Assembly: GCF_003711225.1 (NCBI RefSeq)
Contig: NZ_CP031030.1
Span: 1,550,001-1,614,000 of the forward strand
From: Runella sp. SP2
GTDB taxonomy: Bacteria; Bacteroidota; Bacteroidia; Cytophagales; Spirosomataceae
Direction: 5' to 3'
Length of the DNA stretch: 64,000 bases
Below are positions 60,167 through 64,000 of the stretch, piece after piece. Position 1 is the stretch's first letter. Every line of letters begins with the position of its first letter. The notes under the pieces were generated by a model, which was not told where the DNA came from, did no database searches, and saw only the letters and a list, made by a program, of their open reading frames with translations. The position numbers were made by a program, and so were the translations under genes.

Positions 60167-61786
60167 ATGAAAATGAAAAATAAACAATTAAAAGAAGATG
60201 GGCAGGCCAGTGCCCCCGAAAAATTGTTTGCGTTTGCGTCTGTTCGTTCAGTTGGAGGAAAGTCACTTTTTGACGAAAAAGACATTGTCACCTCTCAAAA
60301 TGCACACTTGTTTCAATCAGAAGAGCAGTTGATTACACAAGCAATTAAGAAATTTACGGAACTTGGTTTTGAAGTCTTAGGTCAGTCAAAAATTGGGGTG
60401 TCTATTGCAGGGCCGATTTCATTGTATGAAAAAATATTCAAGACTAAAATTTCATCCAATGAGAAGCGAGTTATCAAAGAGTCTGGTAAAGAAGACGATG
60501 CCACTTTTTGGGATTCAAACAATAGCCCCACCCCTGGATTGATTAATACAAACGAGTCTCCATTGGCCGATTTGATAGAAGGGATTGCTATTGAAGAACC
60601 CATATATTTCATGTCAGAACGGATTATTGGTCCATATAAAACATACAACCATTTGACAGTTCCTGATGGGGTTGGGGTAGTTTTGAATGCCTACCAAGCA
60701 CATCGGTCTGGCTTTACTGGTAAAGGTATCAAAATATGTATGGTAGATTCGGGTTGGTATAAGCACCCGTTTTTCTTAAGCCGTTATTATAACGTGCTTA
60801 CACCGTTGTTAGGGCCATCAGCTGTTTCTCCTCTAACGGATGAAAATGGACATGGTACATCTGAGTCCGCTAATATTTTTGCCGTGGCACCTGAAGTAAC
60901 GCTCCAACCCGTTAAAATCAATTTTGTCAATTCTATTGGAGCTTTCAACGTAGCGGTTGCTCAATCTCCCCAAATTATTACGTGCAGCTGGGGGTCGAGT
61001 ATTCGCAATCCTCCCTTATCTGCGGCCAATCAAGCTCTAGCGGCATCCATAGCGTCAGCAGTAGCTAGCGGGATTGTTGTAGTATTTTCTGCGGGAAATA
61101 TCCACTACGGTTTTCCTGGCCAACACCCTGACGTGATTTCGGCAGGTGGGGTGTATCGAGAAATGGATGGTACGCTTAAAGCGAGTAACTATGCTAGTGG
61201 GTTTACAAGCAATATTTATATAGGTAGAAAAGTGCCTGATTTGTCGGGTTTGGTTGGAATGCTGCCAAGAGCGGCCTATTTGATGTTGCCACTCCCTGCC
61301 AACTGTGAAATAGACCAAGCTTTAGGCAATGGAAGTCCACACCCAAATGGTGATGAAACAGCCACAAATGATGGTTGGGCAGCGATCAGCGGTACATCAG
61401 CCGCCGCACCACAGATTGCGGGAGCTTGCGCATTAGTTTTGCAGGCATATCCAGGCATTTCTCCTGCACGTGTACGGTCATTTCTGATGTCCACAGCAAC
61501 AGATGTCACGATTGGTGTAGGTGGAAATGGTTCAGTAGCGACAGTAGGGTATGATACCGCCACTGGAGCTGGGCTTTTGAATGCAGGTAAAGCGGCGCTA
61601 CTAGCCAGATGGAGGCGGATTATTGAATCAATCGTTATTCGACCCAATCCGATTCCACCAATACTACCAGAGCGTCCGAATATGTTTGCGGCAGAACACC
61701 AAGCAGCATACATGGCCGCCAATAATCATTACAATGACAATACTAACTTATTTCAACAAATTGAAGATTTGATTCTTCAAAATTAA
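60167..61786 (+). CDS. Subtilisin-like serine peptidase (S8 family) without a signal peptide
   Basis: The 539-residue protein has the complete subtilase triad: Asp194 (ICMVDSGWY), His229 (ENGHGTSES) and Ser411 (ISGTSAAAPQIAG), plus the oxyanion Asn in VFSAGNIHYG. The first 150 residues look like an inhibitory prodomain (LGFEVLGQSKIGVSIAGP, ISLYEKIFKTKI), reminiscent of those in the kumamolisin group, although the triad is of S8 type. No signal peptide is seen, so the protease may act in the cytoplasm, or leave by a non-Sec route. The 80-residue tail is Pro-rich (RPNPIPPILPERPN) and then helical. It is paired with the 552-residue protein by strand and shared leader. A processing or effector protease is suspected. 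Confidence 0.88.
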   Translation: MKMKNKQLKEDGQASAPEKLFAFASVRSVGGKSLFDEKDIVTSQNAHLFQSEEQLITQAIKKFTELGFEVLGQSKIGVSIAGPISLYEKIFKTKISSNEKRVIKESGKEDDATFWDSNNSPTPGLINTNESPLADLIEGIAIEEPIYFMSERIIGPYKTYNHLTVPDGVGVVLNAYQAHRSGFTGKGIKICMVDSGWYKHPFFLSRYYNVLTPLLGPSAVSPLTDENGHGTSESANIFAVAPEVTLQPVKINFVNSIGAFNVAVAQSPQIITCSWGSSIRNPPLSAANQALAASIASAVASGIVVVFSAGNIHYGFPGQHPDVISAGGVYREMDGTLKASNYASGFTSNIYIGRKVPDLSGLVGMLPRAAYLMLPLPANCEIDQALGNGSPHPNGDETATNDGWAAISGTSAAAPQIAGACALVLQAYPGISPARVRSFLMSTATDVTIGVGGNGSVATVGYDTATGAGLLNAGKAALLARWRRIIESIVIRPNPIPPILPERPNMFAAEHQAAYMAANNHYNDNTNLFQQIEDLILQN

Positions 61787-61795
61787 ACATAGCTC

Positions 61796-61838
61796 AAACG
61801 CCCTCCTCAAATATATAAAAAGGAGGGCGTTTGTTTTT
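61796..61838 (+). terminator. Intrinsic terminator after the protease gene
   Basis: AAACGCCCTCCT (61796-61807) pairs with AGGAGGGCGTTT (61821-61832), followed by GTTTTT. It ends the islet's plus-strand pair. Confidence 0.9.
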
Positions 61839-61876
61839 CTAGACTATGCCGACTCTCTCAACTTCAATTTATACTT

Positions 61877-62003
61877 CTTAGACACTATCTCCGACCTGCA
61901 AAAGTACCAAGACCTACTGCGCCAACGCGGCTACGCCGAAAGCGATATTGAGAATATATTTCATAAGAATTGGTTAAGATTGCTTACAAATATTTGGAAA
62001 TAG
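61877..62003 (+). pseudogene. Remnant of an M19 dipeptidase 3' end (right copy of the direct repeat)
   Basis: The frame reads LDTISDLQKYQDLLRQRGY and goes on to NWLRLLTNIWK followed by a stop, i.e. the last 41 codons of a dipeptidase gene like that at 54048, with only three synonymous changes in the shared 105 bases. There is no start codon or upstream part, so it cannot make an enzyme. Its own last codons and stop differ from those of the complete gene. It is most easily explained as the old 3' end displaced by an insertion. Confidence 0.9.
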
Positions 62004-62181
62004 CCCGATAAGACATTGTATTATTGTTAGATTAAATATTGGTATATCGTTAATATGTCCAATTTTTAAGTGTATAAATGACATATTAAAAAAATTTAAC
62101 AAATGTTGTCATTTAAATAACAATAATTTAAAAATTGCGTATAACTTGCATTTGGTAATCAAAACTAATCCAAATCAATTT
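62004..62181. promoter_or_regulatory. AT-rich leader before the third SusC locus
   Basis: The 178 bases hold no gene. TAAATGACA (62075-62083) and TGTCATTTA (62107-62115) form a 9-bp inverted repeat with a 23-base spacer, a possible operator or leader hairpin. A weak -7-like box (TAACTTG) lies near 62140. Confidence 0.4.
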
Positions 62182-62460
62182 ATGCGTAAAATTTTATTTG
62201 CCAACTTAGTTGTAATACTTATTGCGACTGGGAACTTGATGGCGAAAGACAGGGCACTGTCGGGAGCCGTCAAGGTTGAAAACGGGCAAAGGCTGCCCGG
62301 TATGAACATTCTACTCAAAGGCACCAACCGAGGGACGAACTCCGACGGTAATGGTGCCTTTAAACGTTCGGTTCCAGCTTCTGGAACTTTTGTCTCTTCT
62401 TCAATGGGCTACGAAACAAAAGAAGTAGCGTTCGGTTCAAGGGTATTTGTTTCAATTTAA
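62182..62460 (+). pseudogene. Short SusC-like fragment: signal peptide plus carboxypeptidase-like domain only
   Basis: The 92-residue frame has a signal peptide (ILFANLVVILIATGNLMA) and one carboxypeptidase-D-like regulatory domain (RLPGMNILLKGTNRGTNSDG, then SSMGYETKEVAFGS), exactly the part with which SusC proteins start, and then stops. A complete susC gene begins 20 bases later with its own signal peptide and the same domain. The likeliest explanation is the residue of a second, lost susC gene; a functional small exported domain cannot be ruled out. Upstream in-frame codons add 12 residues without signal character, so ATG 62182 was taken. Confidence 0.65.
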
Positions 62461-62480
62461 TTCGTTTAATCACAACTACT

Positions 62481-64000
62481 ATGCAAAAAAATAAACTTGT
62501 ATGGTTCATAGCCATTTTACTTTTCATGGTAAATGGCCTACGAGCACAAACGCGTGTCATAACAGGGAAGGTGACTTCCACCGCAAATGAAGCCCAACCT
62601 GGTGCTTCGGTGATTGTTAAGGGCACAAACAGAGGAACGGTCACGGATGCAAACGGTAACTACAGTTTGAGTGTACCCAATGGCGATGTGACGATAACGG
62701 TGTCGATTATTGGGTTTAATGCGCTAGAAAAACTTGTGGGAGCCAGTGTTTCGAAGATGGACTTTGCGCTTACTGAAAATGCAAGTACTTTAAACGAAGT
62801 CGTTGTGACGGCACTTGGTATTTCTCGCGAAAAGAAAACGTTGGTGTATGCAACCCAAACGGTAAAACCCACGGAATTGGTAGAAGCAAGAGATCCAAAC
62901 AACGTCATAAATTCACTTTCTGGTAAAATTGCCAATGCCGTTATCACGCAAGGTTCGGGTGGGCCAGGTTCGGGTGCTCGAATTGTATTGAGGGGTAATC
63001 GTTCTATTCAGGGGTCAAACAATGCGCTGATTGTAGTAGATGGTGTGCCATTGAGCAATGGTACAAACGGTACTGCTGGAAGCGACTTCGGTTTTGTGCA
63101 AGGTTCCGACGGTGCTTCGAGCATCAACCCTGACGATATTGAGTCTGTTACGGTACTGAGAGGTGCCTCGGCCGCAGCGTTGTACGGAAGCCAAGCAGGT
63201 AATGGCGTTTTGGTGATTACGACCAAAAAAGGGAAAGCAGATAAAGTGGCGGTGAGTATCAATTCAGGGTTTAGTACTGAAAATGTGTGGGCATTGCCTC
63301 GCTTTCAAAATACCTACGGACAAGGCAACGGTGGTACATTGAGTACAACTTCGGGCGAAAGCTGGGGTGCAAAAATGACGGGACAGTCTATCACTAACCA
63401 CTTGGGACAGCCTGGGACTTATTCTGCACAGCCTAATAATGTTCGGGATTTTTTCAGAAATGGTTCGAGCTTAAATAATGCGATTAGTGTGACGGGTGGT
63501 ACCGATAAAATGCAAACGTATGTATCTTATACCAACAACCGCATTGGTGGGATTATTAACAAAAATGATTTATTCCGAAACACGATAAACCTTCGTATTA
63601 CTAACCAAATCTCGAAGCGTTTTTCCACGGATGCCAAAATCACGTATGTGAATCAACGGATAAATAGCCGCCCACGGTCGGGAGAAGAAAACGCCCCAGT
63701 TTCTAATATTTATAATGTGGCGAGAAACATGACGACTGCCGATTTGATGCAATATGAGAAACTAAGCAACATTGGTATCCCAGAACCTACTACTTTTCCA
63801 TCTACGCTAAGTTCGATTTATCAAAACCCTTATTGGATGATAAATAACTACATCAATAACGAAGCGAGAGATAGGGTGATTGGGTTTTTAACGGCTAAAT
63901 ACAAACTGACGGACTGGTTGACGCTTTCAGGAAAAGCGAACCTTGATAAAACTACTGACAACGGTGAAACTTCGATTTATCAAGGAACAATCTTGTATTC
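62481..64000 (+). CDS. SusC/RagA family TonB-linked outer-membrane receptor, 3' end outside window
   Basis: The frame is open from ATG 62481 to the window edge (506 codons). It has a signal peptide (LVWFIAILLFMVNGLRA), a carboxypeptidase-D-like domain (ITGKVTSTANEAQPGASVIV), the plug with LNEVVVTALGISREKKT, VLRGNRSIQGSNNALIVVDG, TVLRGASAAALYGSQAGNGV and ITTKKGK, and the first barrel strands. No STN domain is present. The fused plug-barrel layout is the same as in the gene at 5275, but the sequence is clearly different. A SusD partner is expected just beyond the window. Substrate unknown. Confidence 0.93.
   Translation, partial: MQKNKLVWFIAILLFMVNGLRAQTRVITGKVTSTANEAQPGASVIVKGTNRGTVTDANGNYSLSVPNGDVTITVSIIGFNALEKLVGASVSKMDFALTENASTLNEVVVTALGISREKKTLVYATQTVKPTELVEARDPNNVINSLSGKIANAVITQGSGGPGSGARIVLRGNRSIQGSNNALIVVDGVPLSNGTNGTAGSDFGFVQGSDGASSINPDDIESVTVLRGASAAALYGSQAGNGVLVITTKKGKADKVAVSINSGFSTENVWALPRFQNTYGQGNGGTLSTTSGESWGAKMTGQSITNHLGQPGTYSAQPNNVRDFFRNGSSLNNAISVTGGTDKMQTYVSYTNNRIGGIINKNDLFRNTINLRITNQISKRFSTDAKITYVNQRINSRPRSGEENAPVSNIYNVARNMTTADLMQYEKLSNIGIPEPTTFPSTLSSIYQNPYWMINNYINNEARDRVIGFLTAKYKLTDWLTLSGKANLDKTTDNGETSIYQGTILY

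Noticed and set aside
60167-61786. Assignment of the protease to the sedolisin/kumamolisin (S53) family because of its prodomain
   Set aside because: The active site is Asp-His-Ser with NGHGT and GTSAAAP, which is S8; S53 enzymes use Glu-Asp-Ser.
61877-62003. A short functional gene at the dipeptidase remnant
   Set aside because: No start codon or binding site, and it equals only the last part of a larger enzyme.
1-64000. tRNA, rRNA, insertion sequence transposases and integrases
   Set aside because: I looked for them, especially near 55131-62003, and saw no cloverleaf or recombinase motif; absence by eye is not proof.

Overview
The window comes from a Bacteroidota genome, most likely a Cytophagales bacterium of the Runella/Dyadobacter/Spirosoma kind. 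Three SusC/RagA-type TonB-linked outer-membrane receptors, SusD lipoproteins, FecI/FecR regulators, a hybrid two-component system, a C-terminal domain typical of type IX secretion, and promoter-like boxes of the form TAnnTTTG point there. The genus is a guess. I saw no rRNA or tRNA gene and no CRISPR array; no sequence search was run.

Bases 1-19000 are mainly carbohydrate catabolism and transport. They hold the end of a GMC oxidoreductase and a Tat-exported sugar isomerase-like protein, an exported FG-GAP protein with a haem motif, and a SusC/SusD pair divergent from a ROK regulator followed by a nitrilase. Next come purB, a PQQ dehydrogenase with an inserted cytochrome c domain, an aquaglyceroporin, a TPR lipoprotein, an MFS transporter and a Gfo/Idh/MocA dehydrogenase. 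GMC oxidase, TIM-barrel isomerase and Gfo/Idh/MocA proteins together fit a 3-keto-sugar type pathway (inference). Bases 19063-29528 form a second uptake locus: FecI sigma factor, FecR anti-sigma factor, STN-type SusC, SusD, and a convergent hybrid histidine kinase/AraC regulator.

Bases 29755-48856 hold a six-gene, same-strand cluster of exported proteins: a predicted beta-barrel, an Ig/FN3-like protein, a 1413-residue beta-rich protein, an FN3 protein, a 2508-residue SprB-like adhesin and a PKD lipoprotein. The adhesin has 22 tandem modules of about 75 residues (225 bp), several SprB-type repeats and a type IX sorting domain. It looks like a surface or gliding-adhesin module whose partners I cannot assign to described families. 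Just downstream, on the other strand, is a small exported protein with a textbook Kunitz (BPTI) domain, which is unusual in bacteria.

Bases 49227-55130 hold a second sugar isomerase, an NTF2-like protein, a LuxR-type response regulator whose partner kinase is split by a frameshift and lacks membrane helices, a dihaem cytochrome and an M19 dipeptidase. The last 105 bases of homology at the 3' end of the dipeptidase gene occur again at 61877-61981 with only three synonymous differences, so about 6.9 kb between them looks like an inserted islet. The islet carries a four-gene sensory operon (exported protein, membrane protein, kinase, regulator) and a divergent pair: a GATase/ThuA-like protein and a subtilisin-like protease. 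Both of the pair lack signal peptides and are preceded by the same 36-base leader. This pair is the best candidate for an undescribed system here. The window ends in a third SusC gene, preceded by a small SusC-like fragment.
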